64,000 bases of DNA from Verrucomicrobiales bacterium (GCA_002715965.1 PBAL01000086.1:1-64000), one strand, 5' to 3'. Positions 16,945 to 25,835 are shown, counted from the first letter of the stretch. The notes: generated from the sequence alone by a model not told the origin. Translations and numbers: made by a program.

Positions 16945-19209
16945 ATGAATCCTAAGAAATTGATCGGGTTTCTCTGTCTGGCGCTGATTAGTCAGACCGC
17001 GTCGGGTGTAAAATTCAACGAGCGCCAGCTGGAAGCGATTTCGCAGAAGGTCAGCCAGATTCTCGACGGCGCGCACTACGCGGATCGGTCCATCGACGAT
17101 GAAACCAGCCGCATGCACCTGGATTTCTACATCGATTCCTTCGACTACTTTCACATGTTCTTCATCCAGCCGGATATCGACGAATTTCGGAGCCGGTACG
17201 GCAAGGTTCTCGACGAAAAGACCCTCAGCGGGGACGTCTCGCCGAGCAAGGTCATTTTCAAGCGCTTCCTCCAGCGTTTGAAGGAAGCCAACGGCCGGAT
17301 CACTGAGCTGCTGGAAACGGAATTTGATTTTACGGAGGAAGAACGTTTCCAACCAAACCGCCACGAACTCGGCTGGCCGAAGGATGAAACTGCGGCTGAA
17401 GATCTCTGGCGCAAACGCATCAAGTGGGAGCTATTGGGCGATGTGCTCCGTGTCAAGAAAGACGCAGGCGACGAAAAGCGCACCGAGGCGATTGAGAAAG
17501 CCAAGGAACGAATTGGAAAACGCTACCAGAGACTCGTGCGCATGTATGAGAAATGGGACACATCGGAAGTCCTTCAAAACTATCTCTCAGCCTTGGGCCG
17601 AACCTTCGATCCGCACAGCATCTACATGGCACCGGCCGACGCGGAGAACTTCGACATCCACAACGTGAAAATGCAACTCACCGGCATTGGTGCGGTGCTG
17701 CGTGAAGAAGACGGCTACACCCGCATCGTCAGTCTTTCCCCGGGCGGTCCCGCGCTGAAGAGCAAACAGCTGAAACCCGAAGACCGGATCATCGCCGTCG
17801 GACAGACGAACAGCGAACCGGTGGACGTGGTCGACATGAAATTGAGCGATGTCGTGCAACTCATCCGCGGCCCGAAGGGAGCCGAAGTCCGATTGACGGT
17901 GATTCCCGCAGCCGGCGATGAAGCGGACACCAAAATCGTGAAAATCATTCGTGACGTCATCAAAATCCAGGAAGGCCTTGCACGTGGATTTATCATCGAA
18001 AACCCGGATCAATCTGGACGTGCCCGCAAGCTGGGCATCGTGGATCTCCCCAGCTTCTACGAACACGCCGGCCGCGATGTCGCCCGCCTGATCGCGCGGA
18101 TGAAGAAAGAAAATATCGGCGGTCTCGTTCTGGACCTTCGCCGAAATGGAGGTGGACTTCTGGACCAAGCCGTGGAACTCGCAGGACTTTTCATCGAACA
18201 AGGTCCCGTGGTGCAAGTTCGGGCCTACACAGGCCAAACACGGCGACTCCATGACACCGACAAATCCGTCGCCTACGACGGCCCATTGCTGGTACTAGTC
18301 GGCAAGCATAGCGCTTCTGCATCTGAGATTGTGGCCGGTGCGCTGCAGGATTACGGACGGGCGTTGATAGTAGGTGACATTCACACGCACGGCAAAGGGA
18401 CGGTCCAAACACTTTACCCACTCAGCGGGGCGATCGACCGCAGAATCATAAGCGACCCGGGCAAGCTGAAATTCACCGTTCAGAAGTTTTACCGAATCGC
18501 CGGCAACTCCACACAGAAAGATGGTGTCACACCTGACATCATTCTTCCCAATGTACTAAATCACCTCGAATCCGGTGAAGCCTTTCTCCCCAACGTCATG
18601 GAATCCGATTCCATCAAGGCCGCCAAATACGAGAACCAACACCGCATCTCACCTTACCTGAACCGCCTCCGCGTCATGTCCGAGGAACGACGCCTCGAGG
18701 ACAAGGATTTCAAATACATCGACGAGGACATCGAGCAGGTAAAAGCACAACAGGCGGACAAAACAGTGTCTCTGAATGAGGCCGAACGCCGTGCCGAGAG
18801 CAAGCAACGGAAGGACAGCATCGACAAGCGAATCGCCGAACGCCGCACCCGCAATCCTATCGAGGAAAAAGTGACGCTCCTCAAATGGAAGAAACAGGAC
18901 GAAAAGGAGACCATCGAGGTGATCACCAAGCCCGGTGCCGATCCCTATCTGCGCGCTCCGGACGAAGAGGAAGAAGAGTCTGAAGACAAGGACGCCAAGT
19001 TCGAGGTCAAAACTGAGAAAGACAAGAAGGACGACAAGCCCAAGGAATCCAAGAAGCCTGAAAAGGCAGACGACGAAGAGGAAATTGAGCCAACCGTTCC
19101 TGCCATCATGCGCGACATTCACCTGCGCGAAGCAGTTGCCATCTTGAAAGACTTCGTCGTTTTGTCCGAATCGGCCCACCTGGCTGCAGAGAAGAGAATT
19201 GCGAAGTAA
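16945..19209 (+). CDS. prc: Tail-specific (carboxy-terminal processing) protease, S41 family, Prc type
   Basis: This is a 754-residue periplasmic protease with an N-terminal signal (residues 1-21). A helical domain like E. coli Prc is followed by a PDZ domain (about 235-345, L-T-G-I-G-A-V-L...S-P-G-G-P-A) and the S41 core. The catalytic Ser is in K-H-S-A-S-A-S-E (S458 by analogy with Prc) and the Lys is K484 in T-H-G-K-G-T-V-Q. The C-terminal part has an unusually charged, Lys/Glu/Asp-rich linker (residues about 610-710) before a final helical segment. Prc enzymes trim or degrade envelope proteins and control peptidoglycan hydrolases. The stop codon at 19207-19209 directly abuts the 3' end of the convergent tRNA gene. 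Confidence 0.95.
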   Translation: MNPKKLIGFLCLALISQTASGVKFNERQLEAISQKVSQILDGAHYADRSIDDETSRMHLDFYIDSFDYFHMFFIQPDIDEFRSRYGKVLDEKTLSGDVSPSKVIFKRFLQRLKEANGRITELLETEFDFTEEERFQPNRHELGWPKDETAAEDLWRKRIKWELLGDVLRVKKDAGDEKRTEAIEKAKERIGKRYQRLVRMYEKWDTSEVLQNYLSALGRTFDPHSIYMAPADAENFDIHNVKMQLTGIGAVLREEDGYTRIVSLSPGGPALKSKQLKPEDRIIAVGQTNSEPVDVVDMKLSDVVQLIRGPKGAEVRLTVIPAAGDEADTKIVKIIRDVIKIQEGLARGFIIENPDQSGRARKLGIVDLPSFYEHAGRDVARLIARMKKENIGGLVLDLRRNGGGLLDQAVELAGLFIEQGPVVQVRAYTGQTRRLHDTDKSVAYDGPLLVLVGKHSASASEIVAGALQDYGRALIVGDIHTHGKGTVQTLYPLSGAIDRRIISDPGKLKFTVQKFYRIAGNSTQKDGVTPDIILPNVLNHLESGEAFLPNVMESDSIKAAKYENQHRISPYLNRLRVMSEERRLEDKDFKYIDEDIEQVKAQQADKTVSLNEAERRAESKQRKDSIDKRIAERRTRNPIEEKVTLLKWKKQDEKETIEVITKPGADPYLRAPDEEEEESEDKDAKFEVKTEKDKKDDKPKESKKPEKADDEEEIEPTVPAIMRDIHLREAVAILKDFVVLSESAHLAAEKRIAK

Positions 19210-19284
19210 TGGTGCGCGATGCTGGGTTCGAACCAGCGACCCCTTCGGTGTGAACGAAGTGCTCTACCACTGAGCTAACCGCGC
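19210..19284 (-). tRNA. tRNA-Val (anticodon CAC)
   Basis: The minus strand folds into a full cloverleaf. The acceptor GCGCGGT pairs with ATCGCGC (one G-U), the D arm has AGCTCAGTGGTAGAGC, the anticodon stem CTTCG/CGAAG holds the loop TTCACAC (anticodon CAC, valine codon GTG), and the T arm contains GGTTCGAACC. The 3' CCA is encoded (19212-19210). A weak TTGCGT-N17-TAGTTT promoter-like pair lies upstream. Confidence 0.95.
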
Positions 19285-19339
19285 ATCCAAGCGGGGCGCG
19301 AAACTAGTTCCTACCTCTCCCCGACGCAAGCGTTTTGAC

Positions 19340-19765
19340 TCACCCGCCGGCCAACGAACGAATGCGTTCCGACATGGAAAACAGACCGTTCCTCCGGCTG
19401 GTGCTCAGGTGATTCGCCAAGTCCAGCTTCTCCAGCGCACCCTTGATGTCGACGTCGAGGATTTCTGGTGCGGTCTTGTTTGAGTAAAGAGACAACAGGA
19501 CGGTGACCAACCCCTTCACAATCGCAGAGTCGCTGTCGCCTTGGAACACGAAGCGTTCTTCTGCGTCCTGCGTAAAAATCAACCACACACGCGACGTGCA
19601 GCCCTGCACCCGATTCGCCTCAGTCTTCACGTCCTCCGGGAGTTCCGGGAGCTTCTTCCCGATATCGATGAGGAAGCGATACCGGTCTTCCCAATCATCG
19701 AAAACCTCGAACGCAGTCTCAATCTTCTCAAATGTTGGCAGCGCCGAAGCTGACGTTGAACTCAT
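19340..19765 (-). CDS. sufE: SufE-family Fe-S cluster assembly sulfur acceptor
   Basis: This 141-residue soluble protein accepts persulfide sulfur from a SufS-type cysteine desulfurase and passes it to the SufBCD scaffold. The acceptor cysteine is C56 in V-Q-G-C-T-S-R-V-W-L, and the flanking L-P-E-L-P-E-D-V-K and G-D-S-D-S-A-I-V-K-G-L-V-T-V-L-L motifs match the family. The start at 19765 gives the normal length. It lies behind the tRNA gene on the same strand and is divergent from the next gene, whose probable start is 105 bases away; no other suf genes are in the window. Confidence 0.94.
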   Translation of the reverse strand: MSSTSASALPTFEKIETAFEVFDDWEDRYRFLIDIGKKLPELPEDVKTEANRVQGCTSRVWLIFTQDAEERFVFQGDSDSAIVKGLVTVLLSLYSNKTAPEILDVDIKGALEKLDLANHLSTSRRNGLFSMSERIRSLAGG

Positions 19766-19869
19766 CGGCGGAGTTTTGGCATGGCAACCCGAAGTGGAAA
19801 ATCAAATTCTTCACCGGACTGTCTTGGTCGCCATACACGTCAGATTTGACCAAACAATCCCTTGAAACG

Positions 19870-20616
19870 ATGAATCGCAAATCTGTCATCATGTTGATCG
19901 TCTGCCTTGTGGCGACCCTGCTGCTGATCATCACCGGATCAAGGGGGCAACTCGGCAGGCGTTCATACGACGCCAAGTCAAGCAGGCGAATCGGACTCGG
20001 TCCAGCCGACGGTTCCGACCAATGGACCGGACTCAGCACCGACTACGACACTCAGAAAGACCACCTCAGTTTCGCGGTGAACATCTCCCGCAACGTCGCG
20101 CTTTCCGCACCCAAGACCGACGGCGAGGCCACCGGAAAGACAACCCTGTCCGGCGTAGGGCTCTACGGGCCTGGAAACGACGAAGCCATTCTCGTCGGGC
20201 AGGAACAGCCGGCTGATCGCGCGGCAATTACTTTTCAAAGGGAAGGACCAGTGGTCACCACCCAGGGAACTCCCGCACAAAAGCTGGCCGCCGTTTTCGG
20301 CACCTCAGCTGAAGCCAAGCCAATCGCCCCCAATGATCCCACCTGCCTGACCGCCAATGGCGCGATCGGACTCCCAGCCGATCGCATCGGGGCGATCGCC
20401 AAAGGACCTGCTGCCCACATCACCGGTGTGGCCATGGTTGATGGAAATGGAATCACCATCAAGGACTCCGCGGTTCAGATCGACAACACCGTGGCATGGA
20501 ACCCCGATGGTGCTGCGTGGCTGACACCGAACGGCTCCCCCTCAAGGATTCTCTGGACTGCCAAGCGAAGCACGCCTTCCATCCTCGGAGGAGGCTTGCC
20601 GCCGGGTTCGCCGTAG
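19870..20616 (+). CDS. Hypothetical protein with N-terminal membrane anchor
   Basis: This 248-residue protein has one N-terminal hydrophobic helix (residues 6-24, V-I-M-L-I-V-C-L-V-A-T-L-L-L-I-I) followed by R-G, so it is either anchored in the inner membrane or exported. The rest is low in charged residues and rich in Gly, Ala, Thr and Pro; short turns such as G-L-Y-G-P-G-N-D-E and I-T-G-V-A-M-V-D-G-N-G-I-T-I-K suggest a beta-rich domain. The ATG at 19870 is preferred because it sits directly before the helix; an in-frame start at 19732 would add a polar head and overlap sufE. No family is recognised. The reading frame ends in a repeat-rich intergenic region. Confidence 0.6.
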   Translation: MNRKSVIMLIVCLVATLLLIITGSRGQLGRRSYDAKSSRRIGLGPADGSDQWTGLSTDYDTQKDHLSFAVNISRNVALSAPKTDGEATGKTTLSGVGLYGPGNDEAILVGQEQPADRAAITFQREGPVVTTQGTPAQKLAAVFGTSAEAKPIAPNDPTCLTANGAIGLPADRIGAIAKGPAAHITGVAMVDGNGITIKDSAVQIDNTVAWNPDGAAWLTPNGSPSRILWTAKRSTPSILGGGLPPGSP

Positions 20617-20622
20617 GCGGAT

Positions 20623-20752
20623 GAAGCTCCAAGCTCGATACGAGCCTCAAACGCCAAGTCACAATCAATCCAGCAACCGATAGCCTGTAGCCACGCGTTC
20701 GAATAGACTTCTACGCTCTGATCGAGGCTTGAGTTTTGGAGCTTGGAGTTTT
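20623..20752. repeat. Dispersed inverted-repeat element, copy 2 of 2
   Basis: The left end AAGCTCCAAGCTCG (20624-20637) with GAGCCTCAAAC is mirrored on the right by GAGGCTTGAGTTTTGGAGC and GCTTGGAGTTTTC, ending near 20752. The same blocks in the same order occur at 4881-5008. The total length of ~130 bp and the terminal complementarity (CTCCAAGCTC against GAGCTTGGAG) fit a small non-coding element just upstream of the M1 peptidase start. Confidence 0.45.
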
Positions 20753-20777
20753 CCTCCCCTCAGTTTCTGATTCCCCC

Positions 20778-23114
20778 ATGAAGTCCGTCCTAATGCTGCT
20801 GACGATCGCCACGTTAATCGCGATCTCCCCTGCCCACGCGCAGGATTTCTCCAAGGACAAGTTTCGGCAACTGGAGGAAATTCTCCCTTCCCCGAATGAA
20901 ACCCGCACCGCTTCAGGCGCGCCCGGACATCGGTATTGGCAGCAACGCGCTGATTACCAAATCAACGTCGAACTCGACGACGAGAAACAGCGCATTGTCG
21001 GCAGCGAAAAGATCACCTACCGCAACAACTCACCGGACACGCTTCGCTACCTTTGGGTCCAATTGGATCCCAACCTGATGCGCCCCGACTCGGAACACGT
21101 GTCAATGTCCACCGCGCCGGACATGAAGAATCTCTCATACAAGACGGTGGATCGCTGGCTGACACAGGAGGAGTTCGACGGCGGGGTGAAGATCAAATCG
21201 GTAAAGGATTCCGCAGGGAAGCCGCTGAAGCACCAGGTCGTGAAGACGATGATGCGCATCGATCTGCCCAAGCCTCTGAAACCGGGGGGCACCACAAGCT
21301 TCTTCATCGATTGGGAATACAACATTAACGACGCGACGGTGATCTGGGCGCGCACGGGCTATGAGTATTTTAAGAAGGATGACAACTACATCTATGAGAT
21401 TGCGCAGTGGTTTCCGCGCATGGCGTCCTACACGGATTACACCGGCTGGCAGCACAAACAGTTTCTCGGGCGCGGCGAGTTCACGCTCGAGTTCGGCGAC
21501 TACGAAGTGAACATCACCGCACCGGAAGACCATGTCGTTACAGCGACGGGCGTGCTTCAAAACGAGAAGGATGTTCTATCGAAGACTCAGTTGGAACGCC
21601 TGAAGAAATCCAAAGACGCGGATGAACCGGTGTTCATCATCACGCCAAAGGAAGCCAAGGCGAACGAATCGAAACGCGGGAAGGACAAGAAGACCTGGAG
21701 ATTCAAAGCTGAGGACGTGCGTGATTTTGCGTTCGCATCTTCGCGCAAATTTATCTGGGACGCGCAGGGACATAAGGTTGGTGGAAAAACTGTGATGGCC
21801 ATGTCCTTTTATCCAAACGAGGCAGAACCGCTCTGGAGCAAATACTCAACCCACTCGATCGTTCACACGCTCGACGTGTATTCAAATTTCACCTTTGACT
21901 ATCCCTACCCCGTTGCGATCTCTGTCAACGGTCCGGTGGGAGGCGGGATGGAGTATCCGATGTTGTCCTTCAACAAACCGCGACCGGAGGAGGACGGCAC
22001 CTATGACGCTCGTACAAAGTATTTCCTCATCACCGTCGTCATTCATGAGGTCGGACACAACTGGTTCCCCATGATCGTCAACTCGGACGAACGGCAATGG
22101 ACTTGGATGGACGAGGGCATCAACACCTTCCTGCAATACCTCGCTGAACAGGAATGGGAGGAGGACTACCCGTCCCGCTCAGGCGATCCCGAAAAGATCA
22201 CCAACTACATGAAGAGCGAATTCCAAGTGCCGATCATGATGAACAGCGAATCCATTTTGCAGTTCGGCCCCAATGCCTACGCCAAACCAGCCACCGCACT
22301 GAATATCCTGCGTGAAACCGTGATGGGCCGGGAGCTCTTCGATTTCGCGTTCAAGGAGTATTCACAACGCTGGCGATTCAAACGTCCTAATCCGGCCGAC
22401 CTCTTTCGAACGATGGAAGACGCCAGCGGCATCGATCTGGACTGGTTCTGGCGTGGCTGGTTTTTCACCACCGACCACGTGGACCTGTCGATCGAGAAGG
22501 TCAGCCTTTACCAGGTCGACACCGGTGATCCGGTCGTGGACAAGCGCAACCGCAAGCAGGACCGCGATGAACATCCCAAGACCGTCTCCTCCACCCGCAA
22601 CAAGGAACTGCACAAGCGCGTGGATCGTTTTCCGCACCTGAAGGACTTCTACAACACCTACGATGAGCTCGACGTCACCCAGGCAGACCGTGATCGCTAC
22701 GAACGGCTGCTGAAGGACCTCAGCGATCGTGAAAAAGATCTTCTCAAATCCGGCCGCCATTTCTACGTCGTGGACTTCAAGAATCATGGCGGATTGGTCA
22801 TGCCCATCATTCTCGAAGTAGAATACGTCGATGGATCAAGGGAAGAACTTCGCTATCCGGCGGAGATCTGGGTGAAGAACGGCGAGAATACGTCAAAAGT
22901 CATGCTCACCAAGAAGGAGATCAAGAGCATCACGCTTGACCCACATCTTGAAACGGCCGACTGCGATCTGGAGAACAACCACTTCCCGCGACTGCCGGTG
23001 AAATCCCGCATTCAGCTCAAGCGCAGCAGCAAGGGCAAGAACCCGATGCAGCGTGCGCGCGACGCAGAGAAAAAGAAGAAAGCAGCAGCAAAGAAACCCG
23101 CGACCAAGAAGTAG
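20778..23114 (+). CDS. Secreted M1-family metallopeptidase
   Basis: This is a 778-residue protein. The start is at MKSVLMLLTIATLIAISPAH (20778), which gives a clean signal peptide ending near AHAQ. The catalytic part has H423-E-V-G-H427 with the third zinc ligand E446 in W-M-D-E-G-I-N and the substrate-binding loop G-G-G-M-E-Y-P (M1 GxMEN equivalent, with Tyr for Asn). It belongs to the gluzincin/M1 aminopeptidase-like group common in Bacteroidota and Verrucomicrobiota and probably degrades peptides in the periplasm. The C-terminus is very basic (K-K-K-K-A-A-A-K-K-P-A-T-K-K), which is unusual for an exported enzyme and may bind polyanions. The upstream region is occupied by a repeat element. 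Confidence 0.9.
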   Translation: MKSVLMLLTIATLIAISPAHAQDFSKDKFRQLEEILPSPNETRTASGAPGHRYWQQRADYQINVELDDEKQRIVGSEKITYRNNSPDTLRYLWVQLDPNLMRPDSEHVSMSTAPDMKNLSYKTVDRWLTQEEFDGGVKIKSVKDSAGKPLKHQVVKTMMRIDLPKPLKPGGTTSFFIDWEYNINDATVIWARTGYEYFKKDDNYIYEIAQWFPRMASYTDYTGWQHKQFLGRGEFTLEFGDYEVNITAPEDHVVTATGVLQNEKDVLSKTQLERLKKSKDADEPVFIITPKEAKANESKRGKDKKTWRFKAEDVRDFAFASSRKFIWDAQGHKVGGKTVMAMSFYPNEAEPLWSKYSTHSIVHTLDVYSNFTFDYPYPVAISVNGPVGGGMEYPMLSFNKPRPEEDGTYDARTKYFLITVVIHEVGHNWFPMIVNSDERQWTWMDEGINTFLQYLAEQEWEEDYPSRSGDPEKITNYMKSEFQVPIMMNSESILQFGPNAYAKPATALNILRETVMGRELFDFAFKEYSQRWRFKRPNPADLFRTMEDASGIDLDWFWRGWFFTTDHVDLSIEKVSLYQVDTGDPVVDKRNRKQDRDEHPKTVSSTRNKELHKRVDRFPHLKDFYNTYDELDVTQADRDRYERLLKDLSDREKDLLKSGRHFYVVDFKNHGGLVMPIILEVEYVDGSREELRYPAEIWVKNGENTSKVMLTKKEIKSITLDPHLETADCDLENNHFPRLPVKSRIQLKRSSKGKNPMQRARDAEKKKKAAAKKPATKK

Positions 23115-23123
23115 CATTCTGCG

Positions 23124-23783
23124 TCATGCCCGCTTTATCAGCAGGGCAAACTCCTCCAGGCACCGATGCTGAACTGCGCTCATTTGGAGACGCGGTCTGT
23201 CCGATTGTAGTTTCTTCAATCCTTCCTCCACCGAGGGAACGACCCCGCGATGCAGTAACATAGCGATCGCGAACAGCCCGGTCCGGCCAGGTCCTTGGGC
23301 ACAATGAACGCAGATACGTCCGACTGCTACACTCCTGACCATTTCCAACAGTTCAGCTGCCGAGGGTGCGCTTCGGTCGGGGAGTGGATAGCATCGGTAT
23401 CCTCCAGTTTTTCGAACTGCGCGAGGTTCCATGAACTCGAACGTGAGATCGATCACGGTGTCGAATTCCCGGCAAACTTCTCCGCCCATCAGGCGACGAC
23501 CGATCACGAGATTGTCAGTCACAGTGTCCTGCTTGGATTCGCTGCTCAGCCTACAAGTCAAATGCCAGAGCAGATGCGTGCAAAGATGAAGCGGAAGAAA
23601 GAATATCCAACTCCACGCCGGCAGCGTTCCGTCGAGGCGATTGCCGAAGAGTTTTGGCGCTCCCAACGCCCAACACGCCAAAGTTCAAGCCCAGCCAGCC
23701 AAGCAACTGCTGCCATTCCCCACCCCCAAGCCTTGATGGACAAACGATCCTCCCAGCAGGAGCATTACCACGCCGTAATTCAT
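23124..23783 (-). pseudogene. Dual-specificity (tyrosine) phosphatase with N-terminal membrane helices, in-frame TGA
   Basis: The start ATG at 23783 overlaps the Imm53 gene by four bases (ATGA). It reads M-N-Y-G-V-V-M-L-L-L-G-G..., a membrane region known from this phosphatase group, until an in-frame TGA (23687-23685) that interrupts S-C-L-A-G-W-A-stop-T-L-A-C-W-A-L-G. The frame then continues without shift through a second hydrophobic part to the phosphatase domain with active site H-C-A-Q-G-P-G-R-T-G. If TGA were TGG (Trp) the protein would be complete at 219 residues. Either the gene is dead, or a TTG at 23681 starts a shorter form that still has the active site. The general acid loop region reads L-T-F-E-F-M-E-P. 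Membership in an operon with mmcQ and Imm53 is clear. Confidence 0.65.
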
Positions 23784-24109
23784 GCGGCCCCGTTTGCCAC
23801 TCTAAGAAAAGCGTCAATCAAGCGCGGAAGTCGTCTGGGATCGCAGGCGCCCCGGAATTTCTGGCTCTCGATTTCGCAATGAATCCAGTTCGGTGACACC
23901 GGATTGCCAGATGGTGCGCAACCTTCAGATAACGGATGCATTGATTTGCCGTCGAGATCTGTTCCTTGCAGATCACCCGTAAGCAGCCACCCCGGATTGC
24001 CGAGAGTCTCCGATCGAATCCCCATGTCATGTTCCCGTTCACCGTCGCACTGCGCCAGATACCAGGCCGACAGCTTGTTCAGCGGGCCTTCCGCACAATT
24101 CGAATTCAT
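23780..24109 (-). CDS. Imm53-family protein
   Basis: This 109-residue soluble protein carries the Imm53 pattern W-Y-L-A-Q-C-D-G-E-R-E-H-D-M-G-I-R-S-E-T-L near the start, then N-P-G-W and W-I-H-C-E-I-E-S-Q-K-F-R-G-A. The family is annotated as immunity proteins of polymorphic toxin systems, where each protects against a cognate toxin. No toxin gene (RHS, CDI or WXG-like) is nearby, so this is an orphan copy, or it has another role. Its ends overlap both neighbours by ATGA: the mmcQ stop upstream and the phosphatase start downstream. That indicates a tightly coupled three-gene operon. Confidence 0.8.
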   Translation of the reverse strand: MNSNCAEGPLNKLSAWYLAQCDGEREHDMGIRSETLGNPGWLLTGDLQGTDLDGKSMHPLSEGCAPSGNPVSPNWIHCEIESQKFRGACDPRRLPRLIDAFLRVANGAA

Positions 24110-24444
24110 CGCGATTCAAATTCAGCCAAATCCTTCTTCCGAGCCACCCGTTTCCACTCGGTTAACACGATCTCCCGAAAGTCCGACATGGCAATCGATC
24201 TCCTCACCAGGACCGCAGCGTATCCCTCGTAGTGAGGCGTGATGTAATAGGTGTCAGGATCTTCCGAAATCAACTTTTCCTGCTGTTCAACGGAATCCAG
24301 AAAAACCACCACTGCATCTTCTTTGTCGTGCACCCTCAGAAAGATCTTCCGGGCGACCCGAAACGCCGGCGTCCCATACGCAGTCCCTTCCACACTGCCA
24401 GGAAGTTCCCCGGCCACACGACGGATTTGATGCAGAGTGATCAT
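24106..24444 (-). CDS. MmcQ/YjbR-family DNA-binding-like protein
   Basis: This 112-residue protein has the MmcQ/YjbR (CyaY-like fold) pattern: I-R-R-V-A-G-E-L-P-G-S-V-E-G, then Y-G-T-P-A-F-R-V, then D-S-V-E-Q-Q-E-K-L-I, Y-Y-I-T-P-H-Y-E-G-Y-A-A-V-L-V-R and the helix F-R-E-I-V-L-T-E-W-K-R-V-A. YjbR binds DNA in vitro, but the biological role of the family is unclear. It is the first gene of a minus-strand operon with Imm53 and the phosphatase, each overlapping by 4 bases, and is divergent from folE2 (85 bases apart). Confidence 0.88.
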   Translation of the reverse strand: MITLHQIRRVAGELPGSVEGTAYGTPAFRVARKIFLRVHDKEDAVVVFLDSVEQQEKLISEDPDTYYITPHYEGYAAVLVRRSIAMSDFREIVLTEWKRVARKKDLAEFESR

Positions 24445-24529
24445 GGAATTCCTCCACAGATTAAGGTTTTCACAGAAGTCATTGTGCCACTGCTTTGCAT
24501 TCTTGACGAGAAGCCGCTATGCTCGCCGG

Positions 24530-25336
24530 ATGCTTTCAGAAGCAGAACAGACTGCTGCCACAACTGCGCTGCACGATGTGCAAAGCGGACGCGACCATCG
24601 CGAACTGCGCATCGACAAGGTCGGCGTGCGCGGTATGCGCTTTCCCATCCAGATCCGGGACAAGGCCCATCTTGTTCAGAACACCGTGGCCACCATCGGC
24701 ATGTATGTAGACCTGCCCAAGGAATGCAAGGGGACGCACATGAGCCGCTTTGTCGAAGTGCTAAATGCGCACGGAGAGATTGTTCACGTTGAAAACATCC
24801 CTGATATCCTGAGCGCGATGCAGCAACGGCTTAAGGCGGACACCGCTCATATGGAAATGGAGTTTCCGTTCTTCCTCACGAAGAAAGCTCCGGTAACCGG
24901 TATGGAAGGCGTGCTCGACTACACCGCGCGATTTGAGGCGAATGCCATTGGCAAGGAGGCCGATTTTGTCCTCACGGTGATCGTTCCCGTAACCACACTA
25001 TGTCCTTGTTCGAAGGCAATCTCTGAACATGGAGCCCACAATCAGCGTGGCCACGTCACAGTCCAGTTGCGCAGCAATGAGACAGTGTGGATCGAAGAGG
25101 TGATCGACCTGGTCGAACAATCGGCCAGCAGCGAACTTTACTCGCTTTTGAAACGGCCCGATGAAAAACACGTCACCGAACGCGCCTACGAAAATCCTGT
25201 CTTCGTGGAAGACCTCGTTCGAAACGTCGCCACACGGTTGAACAATCATCCGCACGTGGTTTGGTACAAGGTGGAAGCCGAGAATTTCGAAAGCATTCAC
25301 AACCACAATGCTTACGCCTGCATCGAGAACGGTTGA
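24530..25336 (+). CDS. folE2: GTP cyclohydrolase FolE2 (type IB)
   Basis: This 268-residue enzyme converts GTP to 7,8-dihydroneopterin triphosphate, the entry step for folate and, in many bacteria, queuosine. The family signature L-C-P-C-S-K (C158, C160) with the following E-H-G-A-H-N-Q-R-G-H is present. FolE2 does not strictly require zinc and often backs up or replaces FolE under zinc limitation; I see no zinc-uptake (Zur) box in the 85-base upstream region. The start MLSEAEQTAATTALHDVQSG at 24530 is chosen because the longer frame upstream is not conserved-looking. A terminator hairpin for the convergent gene follows at 25381-25414. Confidence 0.94.
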   Translation: MLSEAEQTAATTALHDVQSGRDHRELRIDKVGVRGMRFPIQIRDKAHLVQNTVATIGMYVDLPKECKGTHMSRFVEVLNAHGEIVHVENIPDILSAMQQRLKADTAHMEMEFPFFLTKKAPVTGMEGVLDYTARFEANAIGKEADFVLTVIVPVTTLCPCSKAISEHGAHNQRGHVTVQLRSNETVWIEEVIDLVEQSASSELYSLLKRPDEKHVTERAYENPVFVEDLVRNVATRLNNHPHVVWYKVEAENFESIHNHNAYACIENG

Positions 25337-25380
25337 GAAATCTCCCTACGCTGAACCGCCTCACTCCGTTTTCCATCGCA

Positions 25381-25414
25381 CAAAAAACGACGCGCGAATT
25401 CCTTCGCGCGCCGT
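25381..25414 (-). terminator. Rho-independent terminator after the CBM48 gene
   Basis: On the minus strand, ACGGCGCGCGAA-GGAA-TTCGCGCGTCGT (12-bp stem with one G-U, GNRA-type loop) is followed by a run of six T. It lies 19 bases beyond the CBM48 stop codon. The plus strand has no T-run after the hairpin, so it serves the minus-strand gene. Confidence 0.85.
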
Positions 25415-25432
25415 CCTTCAGGTTAATTCGTT

Positions 25433-25756
25433 TCAAACGTAATCCACGGTCACCCGGGAGACGCGATGATTTTCAATATCGTGCGCCTTCCCATGGGCGT
25501 GGGGATCAAGTTTCGGTTTTCCGTCGACGAGAAACCAGTAGTGGTGTTCGCCGGGGTTGAGCTGCACCTTGCTCTGCCAGGTTCCGTCGGGCATTCGTTT
25601 CATGGGATGCGCATCTGGATCCCAATCATTGAAATCACCGCACAGAAATACGGTTTTCGCGTCGGGAGCGTCGCAGGTGAAGTGTATCGGATCGATGGTC
25701 TGCTGTGCCGAGAAGTTCTTTGGCCTGCTCGGAGCGGGAACGGTTGCGGTATGCAT
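25433..25756 (-). CDS. Isoamylase early-set (CBM48/AMPK glycogen-binding) domain protein
   Basis: This 107-residue protein consists almost entirely of one early-set Ig-like glycogen-binding module: I-H-F-T-C-D-A-P-D-A-K-T-V-F-L-C-G-D-F-N-D-W, then M-K-R-M-P-D-G-T-W, L-N-P-G-E-H-H-Y-W-F-L-V-D-G-K-P. The W and D-G-T-W positions match AMPK-type glycogen-binding domains. Small stand-alone proteins of this kind are common in bacteria, with unclear function, possibly as glycogen or starch adaptors. The start at 25756 (MHTATVPAPS) is preferred over an upstream in-frame Met. It is transcribed toward folE2 and closed by a strong terminator; no glycogen gene is adjacent. Confidence 0.88.
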   Translation of the reverse strand: MHTATVPAPSRPKNFSAQQTIDPIHFTCDAPDAKTVFLCGDFNDWDPDAHPMKRMPDGTWQSKVQLNPGEHHYWFLVDGKPKLDPHAHGKAHDIENHRVSRVTVDYV

Positions 25757-25835
25757 TGTTCGACTCAGTTCGTGGCGGAGGAAACTCCGACCACACAAGA
25801 GAAGAGGTAATCACAGGAGCGGAACTCCATCAAGG

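Noticed and set aside
23780-24444. Toxin-immunity pair (mmcQ as toxin, Imm53 as antidote)
   Set aside because: YjbR-like proteins have no toxin features, and Imm53 normally pairs with large polymorphic toxins, so the pair cannot be called a toxin-antitoxin system.
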